In this document: positions 27,773 through 37,225 of the stretch, piece after piece
Numbering within the stretch: position 1 is the first letter of the stretch
Layout of the letters: each line of letters starts with the position of its first letter
NCBI GenBank assembly: GCA_021771265.1
Contig: JAETPK010000003.1
Location: 1-58,771 of the forward strand
Length of the DNA: 58,771 nucleotides
Reading direction: 5' to 3'
Origin: Oscillospiraceae bacterium
Lineage (GTDB): Bacteria; Bacillota; Clostridia; Oscillospirales; Oscillospiraceae
The notes under the pieces: generated by a model
Told to the model about the DNA's origin: nothing
What the model saw: only the letters and a program-made list of their open reading frames with translations
Databases searched by the model: none
Translations under genes and position numbers: made by a program

Positions 27773-28375
27773 ATGGAAATCAGGCCATTTCAAAAAAGAG
27801 ATATGGACCGGGTCGTTTCCACCATGGCCAGAGCCTTCGCGGATGACGCGCTGTACCGCTATTTCATCCCCGAGGACGGGGATAGGGAACGCTTTTTGAG
27901 AAAGTTCATGGCCTTCCGCCTGCGGTTCGGGCTCAAATACGGCACGGTACTGGTGGCCGATGAAGGCGCGGGTGTGGCAGTGTTTTTGGCGCCCGGCCAC
28001 CAAATGGAGCCGAAAGACCTGCTGTTTTGCGGCGGACTTTCGGCCGTGCTGCCCTGCACCAAAGCGCAGCGGGAGCGGATCATGGGCTTCAACGACTTCG
28101 CCGATGCCATTGCGGCCCGGGCGGCGGAGCGGCCCTGCTGGCACCTCTCGCCCATCTGCGTGGAGCCGTCGAGCCAGGGAAAGGGCTTTGGCAAGGCCCT
28201 CGTGGCCTATGGCCTCGCGCAGATCCAGCCGCCTTCCCGGCTCTGTTACCTGGAGACACAGTCAGAGAAAAATGTGGAGTTTTACCAGTTATGCGGCTTC
28301 CGGGTGGTCTCCCGTACCTCGGCCCCCGGGACCGGATTGGACCACTGGGCCATGCTGTGGGAACCCCGCGTTTAA
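27773..28375 (+). CDS. GNAT-family N-acetyltransferase
   Basis: This 200-residue protein starts MEIRPFQKRDMDRVVSTMAR. It carries LSPICVEPSSQGKGFGKALV (Q-G-K-G-F-G acetyl-CoA loop, about residues 128-147) and CYLETQSEKNVEFYQLCGFR, both typical of the GNAT superfamily. GGGGGAG lies about 9 bases upstream; a GTG at 27770 is an alternative start. It follows uvrA by 18 bases and precedes era, so it may be read from the repair transcript. Substrate unknown. Confidence 0.82.
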   Translation: MEIRPFQKRDMDRVVSTMARAFADDALYRYFIPEDGDRERFLRKFMAFRLRFGLKYGTVLVADEGAGVAVFLAPGHQMEPKDLLFCGGLSAVLPCTKAQRERIMGFNDFADAIAARAAERPCWHLSPICVEPSSQGKGFGKALVAYGLAQIQPPSRLCYLETQSEKNVEFYQLCGFRVVSRTSAPGTGLDHWAMLWEPRV

Positions 28376-28431
28376 ACCCCGGCGGAGCGCCGGAATATTT
28401 TATTGCTTAACAAGAAAGTTGAGGATCACCT

Positions 28432-29331
28432 ATGTCTGAAATCAAAAATGTAGCCATGATCACTGTCTGCGGCCGGCCCAACGTGGGCAAATCCAGCCTG
28501 ACCAACGCACTGGTGGGCGAAAAGGTCGCCATCGTTTCCAACAAAGCCCAGACCACCCGAAACCGTATTTACGGCGTGGTGAACCGGGAGGACACCCAGT
28601 ATATCCTGCTGGACACGCCGGGTCTCCACAAGCCCAAGTCCGCTCTGGGAGACTATATGGTGAAGGTGGTCACCTCCAGTCTCAGCGATGTGGACTGCGC
28701 CCTGCTGCTGGTGGAGCCTATCCCCCATGTGGGCGCGCCGGAGCTGGCCCTCATTCGCCGCATCCAGGAGGAGCGCCTGCCGGCAATCCTCTGCATCAAC
28801 AAGATCGACACCGTGGAGCCGGCGGAGCTGCTTCCGGTCATCGCCGCCTACAACGAGGCCTGGGACGGCTTCGACGCCATCATCCCCATCTCCGCCCACA
28901 CCGGCAGCGGTCTGGAGGACCTGATGCATGAGCTGCGCAAATATGCCAGCGAAGGGCCTCAGCTGTTCCCGGACGGAGAGATCAGCGACCAGCCGGAGCG
29001 GCAGATCATGGGTGAGCTCATCCGGGAAAAGCTGCTGCTGTGCCTGGATAAGGAGATCCCTCACGGCACCGCCGTGGAGATCACGAAATTCTCCGAACGG
29101 GATTCCGGCGTCATCGACGTGGATGCCACCATCTACTGTGAAAAGGCCAGCCACAAGGGCATCATCATCGGCAAGCAGGGCGCCATGCTGAAAAAGATCA
29201 GCTCCCTGGCCCGGCAGGACATGGAAAAGTTCATGGGTACCAAGGTGTATCTGGAGACATGGGTGAAGGTGAAGGAGAACTGGCGGGATAACGTCAATTA
29301 CGTGCGCAGCTTCGGCTATCACGACGACTGA
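28432..29331 (+). CDS. era: GTPase Era
   Basis: This 299-residue Ras-like GTPase with a C-terminal KH domain binds 16S rRNA and supports 30S assembly. G1 is GRPNVGKS (14-21), the switch region KAQTTRNRI (38-46), G3 DTPGLHKP (61-68), G4 NKID (about 122-125) and the KH-domain core SHKGIIIGKQGAMLKKIS. Length is standard. It is followed by yqzL and recO as in many Firmicutes. Confidence 0.97.
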   Translation: MSEIKNVAMITVCGRPNVGKSSLTNALVGEKVAIVSNKAQTTRNRIYGVVNREDTQYILLDTPGLHKPKSALGDYMVKVVTSSLSDVDCALLLVEPIPHVGAPELALIRRIQEERLPAILCINKIDTVEPAELLPVIAAYNEAWDGFDAIIPISAHTGSGLEDLMHELRKYASEGPQLFPDGEISDQPERQIMGELIREKLLLCLDKEIPHGTAVEITKFSERDSGVIDVDATIYCEKASHKGIIIGKQGAMLKKISSLARQDMEKFMGTKVYLETWVKVKENWRDNVNYVRSFGYHDD

Positions 29332-29391
29332 TATTTCCAGTTATCAAATCCGACTTTTTTCGCAGACTATTCCCAGAAGGAGGTCTGCATC

Positions 29392-29502
29392 ATGGAAGCC
29401 GAACCTTTCTGGGAGCTGTTCTGCATGACCGGGGAGCCGCTGGCCTATATGCTTTACCGGACATTGGAGGAGGCGGAGGACCAGCTGCCGCCCATTTTGT
29501 AA
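29392..29502 (+). CDS. yqzL: YqzL-like micro-protein
   Basis: A 36-residue frame begins MEAEPFWELFCMTGEPLAYM and ends EDQLPPIL, preceded by AAGGAGG eight bases upstream. B. subtilis YqzL is a protein of similar size, with an aromatic-rich start and a TG-x-x-x-x-Y pattern, encoded at the same place between era and recO. Position and pattern support the assignment; its function is unknown in all hosts. Identity is based on synteny plus the short W-x-x-F-x-x-TG pattern. Confidence 0.7.
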   Translation: MEAEPFWELFCMTGEPLAYMLYRTLEEAEDQLPPIL

Positions 29503-29542
29503 GCGCCGGGGGCGCCGCCCCCGTACATAAGGTGGTGAGACC

Positions 29543-30319
29543 ATGGCGGGGACGCCGTACATCGTCACCCGGGGTATCGTCCTGCGGGAGACTGAGACCA
29601 AGGAAGCCGATAAGATCCTGACCCTTCTGACGGCAGACCGGGGCAAGCTCTCCGTTATCGCCCGGGGCGTCCGGCGGAAAAGCTGCCGCTACGCCGCCTG
29701 TGCCCAGCCGCTGGTTTGGTCGGAGTGGACGCTGTATCAAAAAGGGGACTGGTATTACGCCAATGAGGGGTCCACGCTGGAGCTGTTCAGCGGCCTTCGG
29801 GCAGACCTGGACGCCATGGCCCTGGGGTTCTACTTCGCGGAGCTGACAGAGGCCGTCACCGCGGAGGATACCGTGTCCGGCGATCTGCTGCGACATCTGC
29901 TGAACGGGCTGTATGCCCTTTCTGCTTTACACAAGCCGCCGGCACTGGTAAAGGCGGCCTTTGAGCTGAAGCTTTTGTGCCTGGCGGGTTATGAGCCCCT
30001 GGCGGGCGGCTGCGCCTACTGCGGCTGCCCTGACCCGGAGCGGCCCCTGCTGGACGTGGTCCAGGGCGTGCTGCGGTGCCAAACCTGCGGCACTGGAGAG
30101 AGCGGTCTCTCCATGCCCCTGTGCCGGGATTCCCTGGCAGCCTTGCGGCATATCGTCTACGGGGACCCCAAGCGGCTGTACGCTTTTCGGCTGGGACCGG
30201 AGCCCCTGCGGCGGCTGGGGGACGCGGCGGAGGCCTTCGCCGCCGCTCAGCTGGAGCGGGGCTTTCGGACGCTGGACTTTTACAAGAGCTTACAGCCGGT
30301 AGAAATTCCCTCAAAATGA
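29543..30319 (+). CDS. recO: DNA repair protein RecO
   Basis: This 258-residue recombination mediator helps RecR load RecA on SSB-coated DNA. It has the N-terminal OB-fold stretch TRGIVLRETETKEADKILTL with GKLSVIARGVRRKS, a helical centre, and a zinc site CAYCGCPDPERPLLD then CQTCG (about residues 157-184). The ATG at 29543 has GGTGG about 7 bases upstream. It completes the era-yqzL-recO set. Confidence 0.94.
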   Translation: MAGTPYIVTRGIVLRETETKEADKILTLLTADRGKLSVIARGVRRKSCRYAACAQPLVWSEWTLYQKGDWYYANEGSTLELFSGLRADLDAMALGFYFAELTEAVTAEDTVSGDLLRHLLNGLYALSALHKPPALVKAAFELKLLCLAGYEPLAGGCAYCGCPDPERPLLDVVQGVLRCQTCGTGESGLSMPLCRDSLAALRHIVYGDPKRLYAFRLGPEPLRRLGDAAEAFAAAQLERGFRTLDFYKSLQPVEIPSK

Positions 30320-30360
30320 GATACAATTTGTATAATTGAGAGAAAATTATACGAGAAGGC

Positions 30361-30834
30361 ATGAAAATGACGGAATTTGTTTTCGAAGATTGCCGCGTCC
30401 AGGTGGATGCAGAGGCCACACGCGCGTATTATGACGCCTACGGAGAGATTGCTGGCGGCTGCGGCTGTGCCTATTGCCGAAACTTTGCCGCCGCGGTGGA
30501 GACAGTGGCTCCCCGGCTCAGGGCGTTTCTGGACCGTCTTGGCCTGGATATCCGCAAGCCCCGGGAGGTCATGGAGCTGGGCCCTGGACCGGAGGGACGC
30601 CGCCTGTATGAGGCCTTTTACCACCTTGTGGGAAGGCTGAAAGGCCGCAACTGTTCCGGCACAGCTGCGGAAGGGGCACAGATGGTTTTTTGTAAAGACT
30701 GTGACCTGCTTCCGGATAATTTTCCGAAGCCCTGTTTTCAGATCAATGTGGCGCTGGAGCTGCCATGGCTGCTGAAAGAGACTGTGCCGGAAACACCATC
30801 ACGCAAATCTTCTTTGCAGGAGAATGAGCTATGA
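30361..30834 (+). CDS. Conserved cysteine-rich protein of unknown function
   Basis: This 157-residue soluble protein has a striking CGCAYCRNF cluster near residue 39, CKDCD near residue 119, and a further Cys in KPCFQINV, which could form a metal site. I do not recognise the family. An in-frame ATG two codons downstream is an alternative start. TATAAT at 30331-30336 may be its own -10 box. Its stop overlaps the mutS2 start (ATGA), so it is translationally coupled to mutS2. Confidence 0.6.
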   Translation: MKMTEFVFEDCRVQVDAEATRAYYDAYGEIAGGCGCAYCRNFAAAVETVAPRLRAFLDRLGLDIRKPREVMELGPGPEGRRLYEAFYHLVGRLKGRNCSGTAAEGAQMVFCKDCDLLPDNFPKPCFQINVALELPWLLKETVPETPSRKSSLQENEL

Positions 30835-33224
30835 GCGAATTGTTCGACAAATCCATCCGCACCCTGGAGCTGCCCCGGGTGCTGCAATTGCTGTCTGACC
30901 AGGCGGTCAGCGGCGAGGCCAAGGAAAAGGCCCTTCACATCCGGCCGGAAATGGAGACGGAGGAGGTGCTGCGTCTCCTGGACCAGACCGACGCCGCCCG
31001 GGCCATGATCGGCCTTCACGGCGCGCCGTCCTTTTCCGGCGTGAAGCCGGTGGGGGAGGCCCTGGACCGGGCGGATCGGGGGGGCAGCCTGAATACCAGA
31101 GAGCTGCTGACCATCGCGGACCTGCTGACTGCCGCCCGGCGGGCCAAGGAGTATTTCAACGTTGACGCCATGGAAAAGACCGCCATCGATCACCTGTTCC
31201 TCTCCCTCCACGGCAACCGTTTTCTGGAGGAGAAGATCAAGCGCTGCATCCCCGACGAGGATACCATTGCTGACGCGGCCAGCACAGAGCTGGCGGATAT
31301 TCGCCGCCATATGCGGGCGGCCCAGGCCAAGAGCCGGCAGATCCTGCAAAAGATCATCTCCTCGCCCACTTACGGAAAAATTTTGCAGGAGACCATCATC
31401 ACCCAGCGGGACGGCCGCTTCGTGGTTCCGGTGAAAGCGGAGCACAAGGGTGATCTGCCCGGTCTGGTCCACGACATCTCCTCCTCCGGCGCCACACTGT
31501 TTGTGGAGCCCATGGGGGTCGTGCAGGCCAACAACGAGCTTATCGAGCTGGAGGCCAAGGAGCAAAAGGAGATCGAGCGCATTCTGGCGGAGCTCTCCGC
31601 CGAGACGGCTGCCCACCGGGAGGATATCCAGTGGGATTATGACGCCCTGGTGCACCTGGACCTGATCTTTGCCCGGGGCCAGCTGAGCTACAAAATGGAC
31701 GGCATCCGGCCGGAGGTCCGGCGGGATGGGGCCATCCATCTGCGGAAGGCTCGCCATCCGTTGCTGGACTCCAAAAAAGCCGTTCCCATCGATATCGAGC
31801 TGGGTGATACCTTCGACACCTTGGTCATCACCGGTCCCAATACCGGCGGCAAAACAGTCAGCTTAAAGACGCTGGGACTGCTGACCCTCATGACCCAGTG
31901 CGGCCTCCATATCCCTGTGGGAGACCGCAGCGCCGTCTCCGTTTATGAGCGGGTGCTGGCGGATATTGGCGACGAACAGAGTATCGAGCAGAATTTGTCC
32001 ACTTTTTCAGCACATATGACTAATATAGTATCTATTTTGGCAGAAGCGGACCGGCACAGCCTGATCCTGTTCGACGAGCTGGGCGCCGGTACGGACCCGG
32101 TGGAGGGCGCGGCGCTGGCCATCGCCGTCATCCAGCATGTCCGCCGCATGGGCGCCCGGGTGGCGGCCACCACCCACTACGCGGAGCTGAAGACCTTCGC
32201 CATGACCACGGCGGGGGTGGAAAATGCCTCCTGCGAGTTCAATGTGGAGACCCTCAGCCCCACCTACCGCTTGCTCATCGGCATCCCCGGCAAGTCCAAC
32301 GCCTTCGCCATCTCCAAACGGCTGGGGCTGCCGGAGGAGGTCATCGAGGCGGCCAAGGTCCAGATGAGCGGCGAAAGCGTCCGGTTTGAGGATGTGCTTA
32401 CCCAGCTGGAGGCCAAACGCCAGGCACTGGAAAAGCGGGAGCAGGAGGCGAACCGTCTCTATCATCAGCGGGAGGAGGACGCCCGCAAGGCCCGGGAATT
32501 CCGGGAGCAGATGGAACGAGCCAAGGAAAATGCCCGCAGCCGGGGCGAGGCGGAGGCCAAGCGTATCCTGCGGGACGCCCGGTCCGCCGCGGACCAGGTG
32601 TTCGCGGAGCTGGCGGAGATGCGGAGGCAGCAGGCAAAGGCAGAGCGGCCCCTCAATGCCAACGAGGCCCGGGCGGAGCTGCGGCGGAAGCTGAACGAGG
32701 CGGAGGACGCCGTGTCCAAGCGGGACCAGCGGCAGGAGCCCATCCCCAAGCCCAGCCGTCCCATCCGGGAGGGCGACCTGGTGGAGATCCCCGGCGTCCG
32801 TACCCCGGCGGAGGTGGTGTCCGTGGGCAGGGATGGCACGCTGCAATTGAAGTCCGGCGTATTGAAAATGAAAGCAAGGGCGGATGAGGTCCGCCTCATT
32901 GAGGAGGACGAGCGGGCAGCCCAAAAGAAAAAGCCCGCCGTATCCATCCGCCAGAACGCGGACCGGGTCCTGCGGGCCTCTGCCAGCCGGGAGCTGGACA
33001 TCCGGGGCATGGAAACGCTGGAGGCCGAAAGCGTGGTGGAGAACTTCCTCTCCGCCGCCGTCATGGGCCGGCTGGACACCGTCACCATCATCCACGGCAA
33101 GGGCACCGGCGCCCTGCGAAAGGCTGTGCATGACATCCTCCGCCGCAGCAAGGCGGTGAAGAGCTTCCGCCTGGGCGTCTACGGCGAGGGCGAGAGCGGT
33201 GTGACGGTGGTGACGCTGAAATGA
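30831..33224 (+). CDS. mutS2: Endonuclease MutS2
   Basis: This 797-residue protein has the MutS-type core domains, an ABC ATPase with Walker A GPNTGGKTVS and Walker B LILFDELGAGTDPVEGAAL, a long charged coiled coil (about 515-620), a KOW-like segment (EGDLVEIPGVRTPAEVVSV) and a C-terminal Smr nuclease domain (ELDIRGMETLEAE then IIHGKGTGALRKAVHDIL). MutS2 suppresses homologous recombination or rescues collided ribosomes, depending on the species. It lacks the mismatch-recognition domain of MutS1. It is coupled by ATGA to the upstream Cys-rich gene. Confidence 0.95.
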   Translation: MSELFDKSIRTLELPRVLQLLSDQAVSGEAKEKALHIRPEMETEEVLRLLDQTDAARAMIGLHGAPSFSGVKPVGEALDRADRGGSLNTRELLTIADLLTAARRAKEYFNVDAMEKTAIDHLFLSLHGNRFLEEKIKRCIPDEDTIADAASTELADIRRHMRAAQAKSRQILQKIISSPTYGKILQETIITQRDGRFVVPVKAEHKGDLPGLVHDISSSGATLFVEPMGVVQANNELIELEAKEQKEIERILAELSAETAAHREDIQWDYDALVHLDLIFARGQLSYKMDGIRPEVRRDGAIHLRKARHPLLDSKKAVPIDIELGDTFDTLVITGPNTGGKTVSLKTLGLLTLMTQCGLHIPVGDRSAVSVYERVLADIGDEQSIEQNLSTFSAHMTNIVSILAEADRHSLILFDELGAGTDPVEGAALAIAVIQHVRRMGARVAATTHYAELKTFAMTTAGVENASCEFNVETLSPTYRLLIGIPGKSNAFAISKRLGLPEEVIEAAKVQMSGESVRFEDVLTQLEAKRQALEKREQEANRLYHQREEDARKAREFREQMERAKENARSRGEAEAKRILRDARSAADQVFAELAEMRRQQAKAERPLNANEARAELRRKLNEAEDAVSKRDQRQEPIPKPSRPIREGDLVEIPGVRTPAEVVSVGRDGTLQLKSGVLKMKARADEVRLIEEDERAAQKKKPAVSIRQNADRVLRASASRELDIRGMETLEAESVVENFLSAAVMGRLDTVTIIHGKGTGALRKAVHDILRRSKAVKSFRLGVYGEGESGVTVVTLK

Positions 33225-33234
33225 GGTGCCGGCC

Positions 33235-33711
33235 GTGAAACTGACCTTTCGCTTCGCAGAGGAGCGGGATACGCCGCTGATTTTGGAGTTTATCAAAAAA
33301 CTGGCGGATTACGAGCACATGCTGGACCAGGTGGCGGCGGACGAGGCTACCCTTGCTGAACAGCTGTTTAAGAGAAAAAACGCCGAAGTCCTCTTTGCCC
33401 TGGAGGACGGGAAGGAGGTGGGCTTTGCCCTGTTCTTCCATAATTTTTCTACCTTCCTGGGCCGGGCGGGGCTGTACCTGGAGGACCTGTTCGTCCTGCC
33501 GGAGCACCGGGGCAAGGGGTACGGCAAGGCTCTGTTCCGGCAGCTTGCCGCCATCGCCCGGGAGCGGGGCTGCGGCAGGATGGAGTGGTGGTGCCTGGAC
33601 TGGAACACGCCCAGCATTGGATTTTACCAGTCTCTGGGGGCGGAGGCCATGAGCGACTGGACCGTGTACCGCCTGACGGAAGAGACTCTGGAGAAGCTGG
33701 CGGGGGAGTGA
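33235..33711 (+). CDS. GNAT acetyltransferase, diamine N-acetyltransferase-like
   Basis: This 158-residue protein has the SSAT/diamine-acetyltransferase look: [15 protein letters not shown] at the N terminus, [22 protein letters not shown] (acetyl-CoA loop R-G-K-G-Y-G, about residues 79-100) and [20 protein letters not shown]. The GTG at 33235 is preceded by GAGG; an upstream GTG at 33226 is possible. It follows mutS2 immediately. A polyamine substrate is suggested by resemblance only. Confidence 0.8.
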   Translation: MKLTFRFAEERDTPLILEFIKKLADYEHMLDQVAADEATLAEQLFKRKNAEVLFALEDGKEVGFALFFHNFSTFLGRAGLYLEDLFVLPEHRGKGYGKALFRQLAAIARERGCGRMEWWCLDWNTPSIGFYQSLGAEAMSDWTVYRLTEETLEKLAGE

Positions 33712-33716
33712 CACCG

Positions 33717-33745
33717 TTGCAAGGTGCCGGGAAATCTGCTATACT
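33717..33745 (+). promoter_or_regulatory. Promoter of udp
   Basis: TTGCAA at 33717-33722 and TATACT at 33740-33745 are spaced by 17 bases, right after the GNAT stop codon. Confidence 0.7.
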
Positions 33746-33776
33746 GTTAAAAAATGAAATTGTGAGGTGGCCTGCT

Positions 33777-34550
33777 ATGCAAGAGCTTGAAAAAATGTTC
33801 CATATCCACTGTGCCCCCGGGGACGTGGGCCGGTACTGCATCCTGCCCGGCGATCCGGGGCGGGTCCCTGCCATCGCGGCGCTGTTTGATGACGCGAAAC
33901 AGGTGGCCTATAACCGGGAGTTCAACGTCTGGACCGGTACTCTGCTGGGCGAGAAGGTGACCGCCTGCTCCACAGGCATCGGCGGCCCCTCTGCCTCCAT
34001 CGCCATGGAGGAGCTTCACAAGTGCGGCGCGGACACCTTTATCCGCACCGGCACCTGCGGCGGCATCGACATCAATGTGCAGTCCGGCGACATCGTGGTG
34101 GCCACCGGCGCCATCCGCTATGAGCACACCAGCCGGGAATATGCCCCCATCGAGTTCCCGGCGGTGGCGGATTTTGAGATCACCGACTGTCTGGCACGGG
34201 CCACCCGGTCCCTGGGGCTGCCTCTGCACACGGGCATCGTCCAGTGCAAGGACAGCTTTTACGGCCAGCACGACCCGGAGGCCTCGCCCGTTTATTATGA
34301 ACTGAAAGCCAAGTGGGAAAGCTGGAAGCGCCTGGGCGTCAAGGCCAGTGAGATGGAGTCTGCCGCCCTGTTCGTGGTGGCGGCGGCCTTGGGCTGCCGC
34401 TGCGGCTCCTGCTTCCATGTGGTGTGGAACCAGGAGCGGGAGGCCGCAGGCCTGGACCAGAAAAAGAGCGAGAACACCTCTAACTCCGTCAAGGTGGCGG
34501 TGGAGGCTTTGAAGCTGCTCATCCAGGAGGACCGGGTGTCCGGCCGGTAA
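33777..34550 (+). CDS. udp: Uridine phosphorylase
   Basis: This 257-residue PNP-fold enzyme phosphorolyses uridine to uracil and ribose 1-phosphate. It contains [16 protein letters not shown] (phosphate site), [47 protein letters not shown] and the nucleoside-site [11 protein letters not shown], all in the order of E. coli Udp. GAGGTGG precedes the ATG. The gene has its own promoter and a very strong terminator, so it is transcribed alone. Confidence 0.93.
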   Translation: MQELEKMFHIHCAPGDVGRYCILPGDPGRVPAIAALFDDAKQVAYNREFNVWTGTLLGEKVTACSTGIGGPSASIAMEELHKCGADTFIRTGTCGGIDINVQSGDIVVATGAIRYEHTSREYAPIEFPAVADFEITDCLARATRSLGLPLHTGIVQCKDSFYGQHDPEASPVYYELKAKWESWKRLGVKASEMESAALFVVAAALGCRCGSCFHVVWNQEREAAGLDQKKSENTSNSVKVAVEALKLLIQEDRVSGR

Positions 34551-34577
34551 ATCACCTGGGATCTGTCTGCCTGAACG

Positions 34578-34620
34578 AAACGCGCCCCATCCCCGCTGAT
34601 GCGGGGATGGGGCGCGTTTT
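34578..34620. terminator. Strong bidirectional terminator after udp and mscS
   Basis: An 18-bp perfect stem (AACGCGCCCCATCCCCGC) with a four-base loop ends in TTTT. It lies between two converging genes. Confidence 0.92.
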
Positions 34621-34631
34621 CGCTGCATATA

Positions 34632-35453
34632 TCAAGTCTGCTGCTCCACGATGTGGACATTCAGATGGCTGTAAGTCATCTCTACGTCATGGTCCTGAAA
34701 GCCTTGACGCAGATGCTCGCCCAGATCGAAATACACATCCCAGTAATGCTCCGGGTCTGTCCAGCAGTAGACGGTGTATTCGATGGAGCTCTCACCGTAA
34801 TTGGTCAGGCGCACGGTGGGCGCGGGATCGGTGCGGATATGCTCCGTCATCTCCAGCGCCTGGAAGCAGGCGGCTTTCACCGTGTCCGTGGGGGCGTCAT
34901 AGGAGGCGGTGACTTTTTGGACCACCCGGCGGCTGCCCATGGTGGTGTAGTTGGTCATTTTGGAGCTGGCCAGCTCCTTGTTGGGCAGCATGACCAAAAG
35001 TCCGTCGGGCGTCACCAGCTTTGTGTGGTTGAGACTGATCTCCTCCACGGTGCCGGATGTGCCGCCAACCTCGATGAAATCACCAATGGCAAAGGAGCGG
35101 GAGGAGAGGACCACCAGCCCGCCGGCCACGTTGCCCAGCACATCCTCGGCCGCCAGGGTAACACCCAGGGAGCCCACGGACAGCAGCGCCACCAGGGAGG
35201 TGATGGGAATGCCGAGACTGTCCACCACGATGAGGGCGCCCACGATGTACAGCAGCAGCTTTACGCCGGAGAGCAGGTATTTCTGCACCCTGCTGTCCAG
35301 ATGGGTGCCGGTCAGCAGCTTTCGCGTCAGCTTCAGCAGCACCCGGATCACCAGCAGGCAGACCAGCAGCGTCAGCAAAGAAGTAAAGAGCTTTCCCAGC
35401 GTCAGAGAGCCCAGAGTAAAATTCATCAGGTCGGAAAGACTGGTTGCAGACAT
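34632..35453 (-). CDS. mscS: Small-conductance mechanosensitive channel (MscS family)
   Basis: This 273-residue protein has three membrane helices within the first 125 residues. The pore helix stretch LLSVGSLGVTLAAEDVLGNV and the beta-domain FAIGDFIEVGGTSGTVEEIS are the MscS hallmarks, followed by the cytosolic alpha/beta part. It opens under membrane tension to release solutes. Length matches MscS (about 286). AAAGGAG precedes the ATG. It is monocistronic and convergent with udp. Confidence 0.93.
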   Translation of the reverse strand: MSATSLSDLMNFTLGSLTLGKLFTSLLTLLVCLLVIRVLLKLTRKLLTGTHLDSRVQKYLLSGVKLLLYIVGALIVVDSLGIPITSLVALLSVGSLGVTLAAEDVLGNVAGGLVVLSSRSFAIGDFIEVGGTSGTVEEISLNHTKLVTPDGLLVMLPNKELASSKMTNYTTMGSRRVVQKVTASYDAPTDTVKAACFQALEMTEHIRTDPAPTVRLTNYGESSIEYTVYCWTDPEHYWDVYFDLGEHLRQGFQDHDVEMTYSHLNVHIVEQQT

Positions 35454-35600
35454 GAGAAACGATCTCCTTTCATACCTTATAACAACCTGAACACAATACC
35501 GGAAAACAGGGGAAAAGTCAATGGCACGGGGGTCTGAAAAGTCTGGAGATCAGCTATGAAAAAAAGTGGTTGGCCCTATAAGAAAAAGTAGTAGCTGATT

Positions 35601-35644
35601 ATATGAGATTCATATTAACAGTTCTGGGAAGAAAATGTTATACT
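35601..35644 (+). promoter_or_regulatory. Promoter of the NhaC-type gene with palindrome over the -35 region
   Basis: TTAACA at 35615-35620 and TATACT at 35639-35644 are spaced by 18 bases. The palindrome ATATGA-GAT-TCATAT at 35601-35615 ends at the -35 box and could bind a regulator such as the LysR protein encoded downstream. No gene is seen between mscS and this point. Confidence 0.55.
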
Positions 35645-35745
35645 TTTCTACAGAGAAGAGAGAAAAGAAGCAAACGATTCTGTGCAATTGAACCAAGAGA
35701 GAGGCGTATCAGCGGAGCGGACAAGTAAAGAGGAGGAAAATATTT

Positions 35746-37167
35746 ATGGATCATACCCTGAACAAGAAAGGCAGTGGCCTGGCGTTGGTCCCGTTCCTGG
35801 TATTCGTTGTGATCTATCTGGGCGCCGGCCTCGTCCTGCAGAGCCAGGGCGTCGAAATGGCATTCTATCAGTTCCCGTCTGTCACCGCGATGTTCATTGC
35901 GCTGCTGGTGGCCTTCGCCATGACTAAGGGCACCATCAACGAGCGGTTCCGTATTTTCGCAAAGGGCGCTGCCAATGAAGATGTGCTGACCATGCTCATC
36001 ATCTATCTGCTGGCCGGCGCGTTCTCCAGCGTGGCCGCCGCCATGGGCGGCCGTGACGCCACCGTCAACCTGGGCCTGAGCCTGATCCCCGTCCAGTTCC
36101 TCACTGCCGGCGTGTTCATCATCTCCGCTTTCATGGGCACCGCCACTGGTACCTCCATGGGCACCATCGGCGCCATCATCCCCATTGCCGTCGGCGTGGC
36201 CGACAAGGGCGGCCTGAGCGTTCCTATGGTGGTGGGTGCCTGCGTGGGCGGCGCCATGTTCGGCGACAACCTGTCCATGATCTCTGATACCACCATCGCC
36301 GCCACCCGCAGCCAGGGCTGCGAAATGCGGGATAAGTTCCGGGTCAACTTCTTCATCGCCCTGCCTGCCGCCCTCATCACCATCGTGGTCCTGCTGATCA
36401 TGGGCCGGCCCGAGACCATGCCGGACATGGGCGTTTTGGAGTACAGCATTCTCAAGGTCGTTCCCTATCTGCTGGTTTTGATCCTGGCTCTGGTGGGCAT
36501 GAATGTGTTCCTGGTCCTGACCATCGGCATCTTTGTCGCCGGCATCGTGGGCCTGGCCACCGGCTCCCTGGATATCTTCGGCTTTGCCCAGAGCATCTGG
36601 AGCGGCTTTACCGGCATGAACGAGGTGTTTTTCCTGACCCTGTTCTGCGGCGGCATGTCTGAAATGGTCACCCACAACGGCGGTATCACCTGGCTCATTG
36701 AGAAGCTCAGAGGCATGATGAGGAGCAACAAGTCCGCGCAGGTGGGCATTGCCGCGCTGGTTTCCCTGGCTGACTGCGCCACCGCCAACAACACCGTGGC
36801 CATCGTCCTCAGCGGCAGCATGGCCAAGGACATCAGCCATGAGTACAAGGTGGATCCCCGCCGCACCGCATCCCTGCTGGATGTGTTCTCCTGCGTGTTC
36901 CAGGGTATCATCCCCTATGGCGCGCAGATCCTGACCGCCGCGGCGCTGACCTCTGCCTACGGCATCACCATGAGCCCCACGGATATCATCCCCAGACTGT
37001 GGTACTGCTGGATCCTGGCCGTCGTGGGCATCCTGTCCATCTTCATTCCCTTTGCCGACGGCGTCTGCCGCAAGGACCCCTGGAACTGGGAGTATGATGT
37101 GGCGGAATCCGGCGTGGCTGCCAAGAAGGCCGCGCTGGAAGCGGAAGCTGCTGAAGCCCGGAACTAA
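35746..37167 (+). CDS. NhaC-family Na+/H+ antiporter or amino-acid-coupled exchanger
   Basis: This 473-residue membrane protein with about 11-12 helices belongs to the NhaC/ion-transporter superfamily. Recognisable stretches are GTATGTSMGTIGAIIPIAVG, CVGGAMFGDNLSMISDTTI, MVTHNGGITWLIEKL and SLADCATANNTVAIVLSG. NhaC-type proteins exchange sodium for protons, and some (MleN, MetT types) move malate or methionine. The neighbouring LysR and methionine gamma-lyase genes make a methionine-related role possible, which is inference. AGAGGAGG lies upstream of the ATG. The charged Ala/Glu-rich C-terminal tail is cytosolic. Confidence 0.85.
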   Translation: MDHTLNKKGSGLALVPFLVFVVIYLGAGLVLQSQGVEMAFYQFPSVTAMFIALLVAFAMTKGTINERFRIFAKGAANEDVLTMLIIYLLAGAFSSVAAAMGGRDATVNLGLSLIPVQFLTAGVFIISAFMGTATGTSMGTIGAIIPIAVGVADKGGLSVPMVVGACVGGAMFGDNLSMISDTTIAATRSQGCEMRDKFRVNFFIALPAALITIVVLLIMGRPETMPDMGVLEYSILKVVPYLLVLILALVGMNVFLVLTIGIFVAGIVGLATGSLDIFGFAQSIWSGFTGMNEVFFLTLFCGGMSEMVTHNGGITWLIEKLRGMMRSNKSAQVGIAALVSLADCATANNTVAIVLSGSMAKDISHEYKVDPRRTASLLDVFSCVFQGIIPYGAQILTAAALTSAYGITMSPTDIIPRLWYCWILAVVGILSIFIPFADGVCRKDPWNWEYDVAESGVAAKKAALEAEAAEARN

Positions 37168-37178
37168 ACGATCAAACG

Positions 37179-37215
37179 AAAGAGAGCGCCGGAACACGGC
37201 GCTCTCTTTTTATGT
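37179..37215. terminator. Bidirectional terminator after the NhaC-type gene
   Basis: A 13-bp stem (AAAGAGAGCGCCG) with a five-base loop and a T run serves both this gene and the converging lysR gene. Confidence 0.9.
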
Positions 37216-37225
37216 ATGCCGGCCC

